Below are positions 42,327 through 54,598 of a stretch of 64,000 nucleotides of DNA, one piece after another; position 1 is the first letter of the stretch, and each line of letters starts with the position of its first letter. The DNA comes from an uncultured Muribaculum sp. (lineage in GTDB: Bacteria; Bacteroidota; Bacteroidia; Bacteroidales; Muribaculaceae). Under the pieces are notes generated by a model. The model did not search any database. It was not told where the DNA came from and saw nothing but the letters and a program-made list of their open reading frames with translations. The stretch covers positions 1 to 64,000 of the forward strand of contig CAJTSJ010000002.1 in NCBI GenBank assembly GCA_910578785.1. The letters are read 5' to 3'. Made by a program: the position numbers and the translations under genes.

Positions 42327-43604
42327 TCAGAAATGCGTGATTGACACTATAAGCGACACAACGTAGCGTCCGTCAGCCTGACGGGCATCTACAATCACGC
42401 GCGTCCCGGCTCCATAAAGATACTGCTCGCTGAACAGAGCGTCCGGACTCTTCTGGAATCCGGTAGCCCGGTCGACATTGCCCATGCCCATCAATTCCGA
42501 TTCAAGCTTATGAGCCAGGCTTTCGGCCTGTTCGCGGTTAAGCACGACTGACTGATAGACATAGCCGTTAAGAATCTGATTCTTGAAGCTTGCCACAAAC
42601 TTGCAGTCATAGCCCATCAGATTGTCCGGCACTACACCGTTGTCGAATATCAGCGATACACTGCCGCCACCGTGGCTCCGCGTCCGGTAGTTCAATGAAT
42701 TCTGCGACGCATAGTTCTTGAAGTCCACTTCATATACGCCCGGTGAGCTGAACGGACTGCGACCGGCATATCCCGCCGGATTCTTAAGAAGCGAGACGAG
42801 AGCGGTCTCATCTTCGCTGTAATCAGAGACAGCCGCAACAGGCGCCGTTGAAGCGGCCGGCTTCGTAGTCTTCGGTTCTGACTTGCGTTTTGACTCCGTC
42901 TGACGCTGTAATCCACCGGTCGTTTTCGGCGACGAAGCCCTGGAATCGACACTGTTCAGATAGATTGAAAATCCATCCTTCGAGACTCCTTTATGATTAA
43001 ACAGTGCCGAAAACAACGACTTGATAAACGGAGCCGTATGCCCCTTTATATGATAGGTCATTCCGCCGCAACTGATTGACTTGATATCGGAAGTGGCATA
43101 CTGAATCATCTCTTCGTTCATCGGCATGCGGTGAACATCAAAATCTTCCGGGCTGAGCGCACCCAATAAACCTCCTACGGCGTAGGCTCCATCCTCTTCC
43201 GTTTTAGAGATGACAAAGAACTCATCAGTTTTCCCATCCGCAAACCATATTGTAAGTTTATCATTAGCATCCAATTTGGATTTAAATGAATCAACAGGAA
43301 TAAAATAAAAAACTAATATCGCACAATCATATTCCTGAGAGCAGGCAATTCCGGCAGTGAACACCAACTCGCTTTGGCCATCGTCACTTAGCGCTCCGGT
43401 CATCCCAAGAGCGTCTTTCCGGCTTTGTACATCTTTAGCCGATGTCATGGTTTCTGTAGAATAAAACAGCTTGCCACCATCAAGCACGGATATGATAGAG
43501 CCTTCAGTACTATTATCTTCTTCAATTTTGATTTCCGCCATCGCGGGCAATGCGGACAAAAGGCACAGGACGATGCCGAGCATCGTTTTCAATAAACGGT
43601 TCAT
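42327..43604 (-). CDS. Secreted protein of unknown function
   Basis: 425 residues with signal peptide MNRLLKTMLGIVLCLLSALPAMA. Residues ~22-205 look like one beta-rich domain. A basic, Thr/Lys-rich linker follows (~225-255, with KRKSEPKTTKPAAS), then a second beta-rich domain (~270-425). I recognise neither. It has its own -7 element, TATCTTTG, on the minus strand at 43660-43653. The neighbours give no hint. Confidence 0.72.
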   Translation of the reverse strand: MNRLLKTMLGIVLCLLSALPAMAEIKIEEDNSTEGSIISVLDGGKLFYSTETMTSAKDVQSRKDALGMTGALSDDGQSELVFTAGIACSQEYDCAILVFYFIPVDSFKSKLDANDKLTIWFADGKTDEFFVISKTEEDGAYAVGGLLGALSPEDFDVHRMPMNEEMIQYATSDIKSISCGGMTYHIKGHTAPFIKSLFSALFNHKGVSKDGFSIYLNSVDSRASSPKTTGGLQRQTESKRKSEPKTTKPAASTAPVAAVSDYSEDETALVSLLKNPAGYAGRSPFSSPGVYEVDFKNYASQNSLNYRTRSHGGGSVSLIFDNGVVPDNLMGYDCKFVASFKNQILNGYVYQSVVLNREQAESLAHKLESELMGMGNVDRATGFQKSPDALFSEQYLYGAGTRVIVDARQADGRYVVSLIVSITHF

Positions 43605-43706
43605 AAGAAATGTGTATAAGATTGATTAATAATTTTCAAAAATAGATATCGCAAAGATAATTAAATTAGTTGATAAGCAGACATATTAACAATAGAAATT
43701 CAACTG

Positions 43707-44138
43707 TCAATAAGCCACATGAATCCAGGTTCCGCCACCCTCCCATATCAGTTCGGTGTGCGGAAGCGACTGAAGTATGCCCCACAGCCTCCTGTTGCCC
43801 TCTATCGACCCCGTGTTGAGGTCGGCGGCCCGCCCCTGCAGATGGTACGACTTCGGGACTCCGCCGACTGCCCTGTTAAGTTCCGGACACCGGTAGCCGC
43901 TGTTGACGTAGACAGGACGTCCAAGCATCCGGCGTGCAGGGTCGAGCACCACATCAATCAGACGGTGAATATTGTCGACAAGCTCCGGAGGCGGAGTATT
44001 GTCGATGTTCATTCGCAACGCGACGTTGCTCCGCGTCAGTTCATTGATTGTGAAGTGCGACACGGCCTCCTTGGCCTTGACCGGCGATGCGAATTCAGCC
44101 GTGGCGACAAGCACGGCAAGCAGTTTGCTGTTTTTCAT
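43707..44138 (-). CDS. Small M15-type D,D-peptidase-like protein
   Basis: 143 residues with a likely signal peptide (MKNSKLLAVLVATAEFASPVKA). The mature part fits Peptidase_M15_3, with FTINELTRSN at the start, VNSGYRCPELNRAVGG, the zinc-ligand motif SYHLQGRAADL, and the last His in WIHVAY. These enzymes cleave D-Ala links in peptidoglycan. Cytoplasmic relatives are phage lysins, but this copy is probably exported and no phage genes surround it. A -7 element (TAACTTTG) lies at 44191-44184 on the minus strand. Confidence 0.82.
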   Translation of the reverse strand: MKNSKLLAVLVATAEFASPVKAKEAVSHFTINELTRSNVALRMNIDNTPPPELVDNIHRLIDVVLDPARRMLGRPVYVNSGYRCPELNRAVGGVPKSYHLQGRAADLNTGSIEGNRRLWGILQSLPHTELIWEGGGTWIHVAY

Positions 44139-44253
44139 AGTATCAATATTAGATTACAATAGTTATAAATTCTTATCCAAAGGCAAAGTTAGCATCTAAA
44201 AACCGAGATTGTACTGCAAAATTGGATTAAAAATGTCGGGCATTCAGATTTTT

Positions 44254-44267
44254 TGCATATTAATTCA
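44254..44267. promoter_or_regulatory. ARG box upstream of argR
   Basis: TGCATATTAATTCA is an exact match to the ArgR consensus TGNATAWWWWTNCA. It lies 33 bp upstream of the -7 element of the arginine operon, where a bound ArgR hexamer could control it. Confidence 0.65.
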
Positions 44268-44299
44268 CGAAAAATGCGCTGTTTTCAAAAAATTGTCAG

Positions 44300-44307
44300 T
44301 AAATTTG
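44300..44307 (+). promoter_or_regulatory. -7 element of the arginine operon
   Basis: TAAATTTG matches TAnnTTTG 33 bp before the argR ATG. The -33 region is poor in consensus. Confidence 0.5.
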
Positions 44308-44340
44308 CACATTGAACGAAAATTCTCATAGAGGAAAGTT

Positions 44341-44853
44341 ATGAACAAAAGGAAAACTCGTTTACAAGCCATCCTGGAAATCCTGACCAACAACTGCATC
44401 GGAAGTCAGGACGAACTGTCGCGCCTGCTTTCGGCACGCGGATTCCTTGTAACGCAAGCCACGCTATCGCGCGACCTTAAAGCCCTACGTACCACAAAAG
44501 TAGCCACAGACTTCGGCGACTACCGCTACATCGTCACCCAGCCGGGAGAGGTTCCCGTAGACGAAATCTGGGAAGCCGTCCCGTCGACGGCACAGTCCGG
44601 CACTCACTACGCCGTACTGTCCATAGCCCTGTCGGGCAACATACTCGTGATTAAGACCCGCACAGGCTATGCGAGCGGTCTCGCATACGACATCGACCAG
44701 CTCGATTCGCCTTACCTGCTCGGAACCATTTCGGGTGCCGACACCGTGCTGGCCGTGGTCAACGACAAGTTCACACACGCCGAGCTGTTTGAGTATTTCA
44801 AGGACTTCTTCCCCGAACATGTGCTCGAACAGGCCCGCGACCAGTTTCTATGA
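44341..44853 (+). CDS. argR: Arginine repressor
   Basis: Hexameric, arginine-sensing regulator. 170 residues with an N-terminal winged helix (~1-75: TRLQAILEILTNNCIGSQDE, then VTQATLSRDLKALR with the typical SR motif). The C-terminal arginine-binding domain (~95-165) includes GYASGLAYDIDQ, and GTISGADTVLAVV in place of the usual GTIAGDDT. It is the first gene of the arginine operon and probably regulates itself through the ARG box upstream. Confidence 0.93.
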   Translation: MNKRKTRLQAILEILTNNCIGSQDELSRLLSARGFLVTQATLSRDLKALRTTKVATDFGDYRYIVTQPGEVPVDEIWEAVPSTAQSGTHYAVLSIALSGNILVIKTRTGYASGLAYDIDQLDSPYLLGTISGADTVLAVVNDKFTHAELFEYFKDFFPEHVLEQARDQFL

Positions 44854-44900
44854 CAACGTTTAACATTTACAATATAAGTTAGTTTTTACGACAAAGAAGA

Positions 44901-45488
44901 ATGCAAGAATCTGTAGATCCATCTAAAATTGAAGTTTTAGTAGCCTCGGAAGAGCATGTCGGTTACGTTGACGAGATTCTCGACACAATTAACCGCGCCG
45001 CTAAGGTCAGAGGCACAGGCATCGCAAAGCGTTCGCCCGCCTATGTCAAGCAGAAGATGCTCGAACACAAGGCCGTAGTGGCCCTGTACGAGGGTGAATT
45101 TGCAGGCTTCAGCTACATCGAGTGCTGGAGCAACAAGGAATTCGTGGCAAACTCAGGCCTTATCGTGGCCGACAAATTCAGAGGGCTGGGCCTGGCCACC
45201 CGCATCAAGCGACGAATCTTTCAGCTGTCGCGTGAGATGTTTCCGCAGGCCAAGATATTCTCTCTGACCACGGGCGCGGCAGTGATGAAGATGAACTTCG
45301 AACTGGGCTACCGACCGGTGACATTCGACGAGCTTACCACCGACGCCGCCTTCTGGCGCGGATGCGAGAGCTGCGTCAACTTCGACATTCTCCAGCGCAA
45401 CGGCGGACACAAATGCCTGTGCACCGGACTCCTTTATGATCCGGCGGAGACACGGTTTCACCGAAACGAAAACAACACAACAGACTAA
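44901..45488 (+). CDS. GNAT N-acetyltransferase in the arginine operon
   Basis: 195 residues. The acetyl-CoA loop is in LIVADKFRGLGLATRIKRRI (~Q/R-x-x-G-x-A motif, ~85-104), and FELGYRPVTFDEL resembles the C-terminal part of ArgA-type acetyltransferases. Its place between argR and argG suggests the first step, acylation of glutamate; Bacteroides may use succinyl instead of acetyl intermediates in this pathway. No kinase-like domain of classical ArgA is present. Function inferred from position and fold. Confidence 0.78.
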   Translation: MQESVDPSKIEVLVASEEHVGYVDEILDTINRAAKVRGTGIAKRSPAYVKQKMLEHKAVVALYEGEFAGFSYIECWSNKEFVANSGLIVADKFRGLGLATRIKRRIFQLSREMFPQAKIFSLTTGAAVMKMNFELGYRPVTFDELTTDAAFWRGCESCVNFDILQRNGGHKCLCTGLLYDPAETRFHRNENNTTD

Positions 45489-45512
45489 CCAACCAAAACC
45501 AATATATTCATA

Positions 45513-46727
45513 ATGGACAACAAGAAAGTAGTGCTCGCATTCAGCGGAGGTCTTGACACCTCATTTGCGGTAAAGTACCTGACCGAAGACTGCGGATATG
45601 AAGTATATACCGCCATCGCCAACACAGGCGGATTCTCCGAAGAAGAGCTCAAGGCCATCGAAGAGCGTGCACTGGCTCTCGGAGCCAAGGCCCACGCCAC
45701 TCTCGACATCACTCAGGAATACTACGAGAAGAGCATCAAATACATGATTTTCGGCAACGTGCTGCGCAACGGCACATACCCCATCTCCGTAAGCTCCGAA
45801 CGCATATTCCAGGCCATCGCCATAATAGAATACGCCAAATCGGTGGGAGCCAAGTACGTGGCCCACGGAAGCACAAGCGCCGGCAACGACCAGGTGCGCT
45901 TCGACATCACATTCCAGATACTCGCCCCCGAAATCGAAATCATCACCCCTACACGCGACATGAACCTGACCCGCGAATATGAAATCGAGTACCTCAAGAA
46001 GCACGGCTACGTGGCCGACTTCAAGAAGCTCGAATACTCAATCAACAAGGGTCTGTGGGGCACGTCGGTAGGCGGCAAGGAGACCCTGCACAGCGATCAG
46101 ACCCTGCCCGAGGAAGCATATCCCACACAGATGACAGCCACGGCCGACTCGCGCATGACCATCGACTTCAAGAAGGGCGAAATCGACGCCGTCAACGGCG
46201 AACACTTCGACGACAAGGTGAAGGCCATACAGAAAATCGAAGAGCTTACCGCCCCATACGCCCTCGGACGCGACATGCACATCGGCGACACCATCATAGG
46301 CATAAAGGGCCGCGTCGGCTTCGAGGCCGGTGCCCCGATGGTCATTCTCGGCGCGCACAAGATGCTCGAGAAGCACACGCTGACCAAGTGGCAGCAATAT
46401 TGGAAGGAACAGCTCGGCAACTGGTACGGAATGTTCCTCCACGAAGCCCAGTATCTCGAACCGGTGATGCGCGACATCGAGGCGTTCCTTGAGTCGTCGC
46501 AGCGCAACGTGACAGGACGCGTCATCGTCGACCTCAAGCCCTACCGCTTCATACTCGTAGGCGTGGAGAGCGACTTCGACCTGATGAAGACCGGATTCGG
46601 CGAATATGGCGAAATAAGCAAGGGATGGACGGCCGACGACGTCAAGGGATTCACCCGCATACTCGGCAACCAGATGAAGATATACTATTCAGTCCAGGAA
46701 CGTAACAACAAAAGCCGCGAAGTATGA
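45513..46727 (+). CDS. argG: Argininosuccinate synthase
   Basis: Joins citrulline and aspartate with ATP to form argininosuccinate. 404 residues, normal length. The PP-loop is VVLAFSGGLDTSFAVKYL (~5-22). Other family segments are HGSTSAGNDQVRF and the C-terminal synthase domain. The stop overlaps the start of argC by 4 bp (ATGA). Confidence 0.95.
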   Translation: MDNKKVVLAFSGGLDTSFAVKYLTEDCGYEVYTAIANTGGFSEEELKAIEERALALGAKAHATLDITQEYYEKSIKYMIFGNVLRNGTYPISVSSERIFQAIAIIEYAKSVGAKYVAHGSTSAGNDQVRFDITFQILAPEIEIITPTRDMNLTREYEIEYLKKHGYVADFKKLEYSINKGLWGTSVGGKETLHSDQTLPEEAYPTQMTATADSRMTIDFKKGEIDAVNGEHFDDKVKAIQKIEELTAPYALGRDMHIGDTIIGIKGRVGFEAGAPMVILGAHKMLEKHTLTKWQQYWKEQLGNWYGMFLHEAQYLEPVMRDIEAFLESSQRNVTGRVIVDLKPYRFILVGVESDFDLMKTGFGEYGEISKGWTADDVKGFTRILGNQMKIYYSVQERNNKSREV

Positions 46728-47695
46728 TTAAGGCCGGTATAATCGGAGGAGCCGGATACACCGCCGGCGAACTTCTGCGACTTCTCATCAACCACCCGGA
46801 CGTGGAGATAAAGTGGGTCAACAGCTCGTCAAACGCGGGCAACCTCGTCACCGACGTGCACCAGGGACTGATCGGCGAGATCGACCTGCGCTTCACCGAC
46901 GAGACCCCGATGGACGAAATCGACGTGCTCTTCTGCTGCACGCCCCACGGACAGACCCGCACATTCCTCGAGAGCCATGAAGTGCCAGAGGAGGTGCGCA
47001 TAATCGACCTGTCGACCGACTACCGCATCGAAGACGGCACACACGACTTCGTATACGGCCTGCCGGAGCTTAACCGCAAGCGCATCGTGCGCGGAGCCAA
47101 GCGCATAGCCAATCCCGGATGCTTCGCCACGGCCATACAGCTCGCGCTTCTGCCCCTGGCCAAGAATCTGCTGCTGAACTCAGCCATACACGTGACGGCC
47201 ATCACAGGCTCCACCGGAGCAGGCGTGAAGCCCTCGGCCACGAGCCACTTCTCCTGGCGCAACAACAATGTGTCGATCTACAAACCGTTCACCCACCAGC
47301 ATCTTGCCGAAATACGCCAGTCGCTCACTCAGCTCCAGAGCAGCTTCAGCAAGCCGATAGAGTTCATCCCCATGCGCGGTCCGTTTGCCCGAGGCATAAT
47401 GGCGGTGGCATATCTCGACTGTCCTGTCGACCTCGACGTGGTCAAGAAACTCTACGAGGACTTCTACGACGACCACAACTTCACCTTCATCACCGACAAG
47501 GCTCCCGACCTCAAGGACGTGGTCAACACCAACAAGTGCATAATCCATCTTGAGAAAATCGACGGCAAGCTCCTCATCACCTCCGTCATCGACAATCTCG
47601 TAAAGGGAGCATCCGGACAGGCGGTGCACAACATGAACCTGCTATTCGGTCTGCATGAGCGCGCCGGACTGCAGTTGAAACCCTCAGCATTCTAA
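46724..47695 (+). CDS. argC: N-acyl-gamma-glutamyl-phosphate reductase
   Basis: Reduces N-acylglutamyl phosphate to the semialdehyde with NADPH. 323 residues. The Rossmann motif is IIGGAGYTAGELLRLL (~5-20), the catalytic Cys is in ANPGCFATAIQLALLPL, and the His region is FIPMRGPFARG. Coupled to argG upstream and 4 bp from argD. Confidence 0.95.
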   Translation: MIKAGIIGGAGYTAGELLRLLINHPDVEIKWVNSSSNAGNLVTDVHQGLIGEIDLRFTDETPMDEIDVLFCCTPHGQTRTFLESHEVPEEVRIIDLSTDYRIEDGTHDFVYGLPELNRKRIVRGAKRIANPGCFATAIQLALLPLAKNLLLNSAIHVTAITGSTGAGVKPSATSHFSWRNNNVSIYKPFTHQHLAEIRQSLTQLQSSFSKPIEFIPMRGPFARGIMAVAYLDCPVDLDVVKKLYEDFYDDHNFTFITDKAPDLKDVVNTNKCIIHLEKIDGKLLITSVIDNLVKGASGQAVHNMNLLFGLHERAGLQLKPSAF

Positions 47696-47699
47696 GAAG

Positions 47700-48836
47700 A
47701 TGAAACTATTTGACGTATATCCGTTATTCAATATCGACATCGTGTCCGGACGCGGATGCAAGGTCTATGACTCGGAAGGCCAGGAATATCTCGACCTCTA
47801 CGGAGGACATGCCGTAGTGTCAGTGGGACACTCACACCCGACCGTGGTAAAAGCCATCAAGAGCCAGGCCGAGAAACTGATTTTCTACTCCAACTCGGTC
47901 ATCAACGACCTTCAGGCCAAATTCGCCGAACGCCTCGGCAAGGCATGCGGCTACGACGACTACCAGCTGTTTCTGGTCAACTCCGGAGCCGAGGCCAACG
48001 AAAACGCACTTAAGCTGGCCTCGTTCCACACCGGACGCAAGCGCGTCGTAGCGTTCAGCAAGGCGTTCCACGGCCGCACGTCGGCGGCGGTCGAGGCCAC
48101 CGACAATCCTAAAATAGTGTCGCCGCTCAACGACAACGGCAACGTGACCTTCCTTCCGCTCAACGACATCGACGCCGTGTGCGCCGAACTGCGCAAGGGC
48201 GACGTGGCCGCCGTAATAGTCGAGGGAGTGCAGGGCGTGGGAGGCATCAGGATTCCTTCGTCCGACTTCCTGCGCGTAGTGCGCGAGGAATGCGATGCGG
48301 CAGGCACAGTGCTCATACTCGACGAGATACAGTCGGGCTACGGACGCACAGGACGCTTCTTCGCCCACCAGCATTCCGACATACGCCCCGACCTGATCAC
48401 CGTGGCCAAAGGCATCGCCACAGGATTTCCGATGGGAGGCGTGCTTATAAGCCCTAAATTCACCCCTGCCTACGGACAGCTCGGCACTACCTTCGGAGGC
48501 AACCACCTGGCATGTGCTACCGCTTTGGCGGTGCTTGATGTAATCGAGACCGAAAAGCTCGTCGAAAATGCAGCCCGCGTCGGACAGCACCTGATCGACA
48601 GCCTTAAAAAGATTGAAGGCATAAAGGAAGTGCGCGGTGTCGGCCTGATGATCGGCATCGAGATGGACTATCCGGTCAAGGAGCTGCGCAACAAGCTAAT
48701 CTACCAGGAGCACGTCTTTACCGGCGCAGCTTCGACCGACATCATCCGCCTGCTGCCGCCTCTGACACTGACCATGGACGAGGCCGACGACTTCCTCTGC
48801 CGATTCCGCCGTGCGCTAAACCAACAACAAGCATAA
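47700..48836 (+). CDS. argD: Acetylornithine (or succinylornithine) aminotransferase
   Basis: Class III PLP aminotransferase that makes N-acylornithine from the semialdehyde and glutamate. 378 residues. GGHAVVSVGHSHP, NSGAEANENALKLA, the PLP Asp in LILDEIQSGYGRTG and the PLP Lys in LITVAKGIATG are all present. Whether the acyl group is acetyl or succinyl cannot be told. The next gene, ssb, starts 4 bp after its stop. Confidence 0.94.
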   Translation: MKLFDVYPLFNIDIVSGRGCKVYDSEGQEYLDLYGGHAVVSVGHSHPTVVKAIKSQAEKLIFYSNSVINDLQAKFAERLGKACGYDDYQLFLVNSGAEANENALKLASFHTGRKRVVAFSKAFHGRTSAAVEATDNPKIVSPLNDNGNVTFLPLNDIDAVCAELRKGDVAAVIVEGVQGVGGIRIPSSDFLRVVREECDAAGTVLILDEIQSGYGRTGRFFAHQHSDIRPDLITVAKGIATGFPMGGVLISPKFTPAYGQLGTTFGGNHLACATALAVLDVIETEKLVENAARVGQHLIDSLKKIEGIKEVRGVGLMIGIEMDYPVKELRNKLIYQEHVFTGAASTDIIRLLPPLTLTMDEADDFLCRFRRALNQQQA

Positions 48837-48840
48837 CCGG

Positions 48841-49182
48841 ATGTCAGTCAACAAAGTAATATTGGTAGGAAACGTCGGGCAGGATCCGGAAATCCGCTAC
48901 GTCGACAATCGGCCCGTGGCCACATTTTCGCTGGCCACGACCGAACGCGGCTACACCACCGCCTCCGGCGCACAGGTGCCGGAGCGCACCGAGTGGCACC
49001 GCATAGTCATGTGGGACCGCGCCGCCGAGACCGCCGAAAAGTACATCCGCAAGGGTGTAAAGCTCTATATCGAAGGCAAGCTCAGAACACGCGTGTGGGA
49101 AGACCGCAACACCATCAAGCGCAACGTCACCGAAATACTCGTCGACAGCTTCGACATCCTCTCCCGCCCCGCCGCCACCTGA
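48841..49182 (+). CDS. ssb: Single-stranded DNA-binding protein without acidic tail
   Basis: 113 residues, a complete OB-fold: VNKVILVGNVGQDPEIRYVD at the start, RTEWHRIVMWDRAAETAEKY in the middle and KLYIEGKLRTRVWED with VDSFDILSR at the end. The disordered linker and the DDDIPF-type tip by which SSB recruits partners are missing; the protein stops at PAAT. It lies 4 bp after argD and has no promoter of its own that I can see, so it seems to ride on the arginine transcript. It may be a second SSB, with the housekeeping copy elsewhere. Confidence 0.9.
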   Translation: MSVNKVILVGNVGQDPEIRYVDNRPVATFSLATTERGYTTASGAQVPERTEWHRIVMWDRAAETAEKYIRKGVKLYIEGKLRTRVWEDRNTIKRNVTEILVDSFDILSRPAAT

Positions 49183-49207
49183 CCACAACCGGTTCATTCA
49201 CTGAACC

Positions 49208-49231
49208 ACGCCGCTTTTTAGCGGCGTTTTT
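49208..49231 (+). terminator. Intrinsic terminator of the arginine operon
   Basis: ACGCCGC-TTTTTA-GCGGCGT followed by TTTTA, about 25 bp after the ssb stop. Confidence 0.82.
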
Positions 49232-49268
49232 ATTTAACTCACAATTTTTTTCCCTCAAGTATTTTAAG

Positions 49269-49276
49269 TACATTTG
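49269..49276 (+). promoter_or_regulatory. -7 element before the beta-galactosidase gene
   Basis: TACATTTG matches TAnnTTTG, 48 bp before the ATG. A T-rich stretch at 49245-49250 lies where the -33 element should be. Confidence 0.5.
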
Positions 49277-49296
49277 TAAAAATTTAATCCAAATAA

Positions 49297-52407
<3,111 letters not shown>

Positions 52408-52436
52408 TCCGAATAAGTCAGACAAGACTATAAATA

Positions 52437-52478
52437 GCCCGGGGATTTGAGCTTTCGCTCAAATCCCCGGCTTGTTTT
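52437..52478 (+). terminator. Strong terminator after the beta-galactosidase gene
   Basis: CCGGGGATTTGAGC and GCTCAAATCCCCGG form a 14-bp perfect stem with a 4-nt loop, then CTTGTTTTC. The following 52479-52621 holds nothing I recognise. Confidence 0.88.
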
Positions 52479-52621
52479 CATAAACACACAGAATGCATGG
52501 ACACAGTACTGACCAGGATGTTACAAAGCCGGCAGTAGGGACGCACGGCCGGTGCGTCCGCCTTAATATCAATGCATTATATCGGACGCACGAACCGTAT
52601 TTACAATACCTTACAGGCCGC

Positions 52622-53092
52622 TTACAGAGGCACGGATGGGATGTTTTTGGCCTCGAGCATCACGAACGACGACTCGACCGAGCCGAGCGACTCAAACGCG
52701 CCCAGCTTGTTGAGCACAAATTCCTGATAGTCGCGCATAGACCGCGCATAGACCTTCAGCAGAAAGTCAAAAGAGCCGCTGACATTGTAGCACTCCGTGA
52801 CCTCCGCCATCGACTGTATGCGCTCCACGAAGTCACGGGCTATCTCGCGGTTGATCTGACGCAGCTTCACCTGGCAGAACACCACAAATCCCTTGCCGAG
52901 CTTGTCGGCATCCAGAAGCGCCACATAGCGCTTGATGTAGCCCTGCGACTCAAGCCGCCGCAGACGCTCGAACACGGGCGTAGGCGAGCGGTGGACCTTG
53001 GCGGCGAGCTGCCGCGTCGTCAGCCTCGCATCCTCCTGCAGCGCACGGAGAATGGCTATATCTATATCGTCAAGCTGTTCGGTGGTAGACAT
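52622..53092 (-). CDS. Lrp/AsnC-family transcriptional regulator
   Basis: 156 residues from the ATG at 53092 (MSTTEQLDDIDIAILRALQE). N-terminal helix-turn-helix (~8-60: LTTRQLAAKVHRSPTPVFER) and C-terminal ligand-binding RAM domain (~65-150) with the typical segment GSFDFLLKVYARSMRDYQEF. Such regulators sense amino acids. It is divergent from metY and shares a promoter region with five CAATAT-type words, so it probably controls both genes. An upstream extension of the frame to 53155 has no family similarity and overlaps the promoter. Confidence 0.92.
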   Translation of the reverse strand: MSTTEQLDDIDIAILRALQEDARLTTRQLAAKVHRSPTPVFERLRRLESQGYIKRYVALLDADKLGKGFVVFCQVKLRQINREIARDFVERIQSMAEVTECYNVSGSFDFLLKVYARSMRDYQEFVLNKLGAFESLGSVESSFVMLEAKNIPSVPL

Positions 53093-53103
53093 ATATTCTA
53101 TTG

Positions 53104-53210
53104 CAATATTATTATAAACAGACCAGCAGTGCAATCTTACTGCTATAAAGCGCAAATATAGAACAATATTCCAATATCACCGCAGAATATTGACAAAATA
53201 ATCACAATAT
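53104..53210. promoter_or_regulatory. Shared divergent promoter with repeated CAATATT words
   Basis: CAATATT at 53104-53110 and 53164-53170, its inverse AATATTG at 53186-53192, and CAATAT at 53172-53177 and 53205-53210. The minus-strand -7 element TATATTTG (53160-53153) for the regulator lies within this region. The cluster is a plausible multi-site target for the Lrp-type regulator. Confidence 0.5.
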
Positions 53211-53220
53211 CCTAACTTTG
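53189..53220 (+). promoter_or_regulatory. Promoter of metY
   Basis: ATTG at 53189-53192 as a weak -33 element, a 20-bp spacer and TAACTTTG at 53213-53220. The -33 element overlaps one CAATATT-type word. Confidence 0.55.
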
Positions 53221-53278
53221 CAGAGTCTCTTACATTTCACAATAACTACAATCTATAAAATATATTTTTTTTAAACCG

Positions 53279-54571
53279 ATGCCTATTGATCGCTCAAAAC
53301 TACACTTCGAGACCCTTCAGCTTCATGTAGGGCAGGAGACGCCGGATCCGGCCACGGACGCACGCGCGGTTCCCATCTATCAGACCACTTCCTACGTGTT
53401 CGGCAGCTGCCGTCAGGCGGCCGACCGCTTCGACCTCAAGGAAGAGGGCAACATCTACGGACGCCTCACCAACAGCACCCAGGCGGTGCTTGAGAAGCGC
53501 ATAGCCGCGCTCGAAGGGGGCGTGGCCGCACTTGCAGTGGCAAGCGGAGCGGCGGCAGTGACATACGCATTGTTGAATATCACTTCTGCAGGCGACCACA
53601 TAGTGGCCGCCAACAATATCTATGGAGGTTCATACAACCTCCTCGACAACACACTTCCCGTGTACGGAATCACAACCACATTTGTCGAGCCGTCAGACCC
53701 TGAAAACTTCGAGAAGGCCATACGGCCGGAGACCAAAGCCCTCTTCATCGAGACCCTCGGCAATCCCAACTGCAGCGTGACCGACATCGACGCGATAGCC
53801 GAGGTGGCCCACCGCCACGGCATTCCGCTGATTATCGACAACACGTTCGGCACACCCTACCTGATACGCCCCATCGAGCACGGAGCCGACATCGTGGTGC
53901 ACAGCGCCACCAAGTTCATCGGAGGCCACGGAACGTCGCTCGGCGGAGTGATTGTGGATTCGGGCAAATTCGACTGGAAGGCGTCGGGCAAGTTCCCGCA
54001 GCTTACCCTGCCCGACCCCAACTACCACGGTCTGGTGTTTACCGACGTGGCCGGAGAAGCCGCGTTCGTGACCCGCGTCAGGTGCGTGCTTCTGCGCGAC
54101 ACAGGTGCCGCCATAAGCCCGTTCAACGCGTTTCTGCTCCTTCAGGGACTGGAGACCCTGTCGCTCAGGGTGGAGCGCCACAGCTCCAACACCGACAAGA
54201 TTGTGCGCTTCCTCGACAACCATCCGAAAGTCAGGAAAGTCAACCATCCGTCTTTGCCGGCCCACCCCGACCACGCGCTATACAAGGAGTATTTCCCCAA
54301 CGGCGGAGGCTCCATATTCACCTTCGAAATAGAAGGGGGCATCGAGGCCGCCCACAAGTTCATCGACTCGCTCGAAATATTCTCGCTGCTCGCCAACGTG
54401 GCCGACGTGAAGAGCCTCGTGATACATCCGGCCACCACCACCCACTCGCAGCTCACCCCCGAACAGCAAATCGAGCAGCACATCTACCCCGGCACCATAC
54501 GCCTCTCCATAGGCACCGAACACGTCGACGACCTCATAGCCGACATCAGCCACGCCCTCGACCTCGTCTGA
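53279..54571 (+). CDS. metY: O-acetylhomoserine sulfhydrylase (aminocarboxypropyltransferase)
   Basis: PLP enzyme of the Cys/Met metabolism family that makes homocysteine from O-acetylhomoserine and sulfide. 430 residues, the length of MetY rather than of MetB/MetC (~380-400). [16 protein letters not shown] start ([13 protein letters not shown]), [10 protein letters not shown], the PLP Lys in [18 protein letters not shown], and the C-terminal [16 protein letters not shown] are all visible. Divergent from an Lrp-type regulator that probably links it to amino-acid supply. Confidence 0.93.
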   Translation: MPIDRSKLHFETLQLHVGQETPDPATDARAVPIYQTTSYVFGSCRQAADRFDLKEEGNIYGRLTNSTQAVLEKRIAALEGGVAALAVASGAAAVTYALLNITSAGDHIVAANNIYGGSYNLLDNTLPVYGITTTFVEPSDPENFEKAIRPETKALFIETLGNPNCSVTDIDAIAEVAHRHGIPLIIDNTFGTPYLIRPIEHGADIVVHSATKFIGGHGTSLGGVIVDSGKFDWKASGKFPQLTLPDPNYHGLVFTDVAGEAAFVTRVRCVLLRDTGAAISPFNAFLLLQGLETLSLRVERHSSNTDKIVRFLDNHPKVRKVNHPSLPAHPDHALYKEYFPNGGGSIFTFEIEGGIEAAHKFIDSLEIFSLLANVADVKSLVIHPATTTHSQLTPEQQIEQHIYPGTIRLSIGTEHVDDLIADISHALDLV

Positions 54572-54598
54572 CATCAACACAAAAAACCCTCATAAAGC

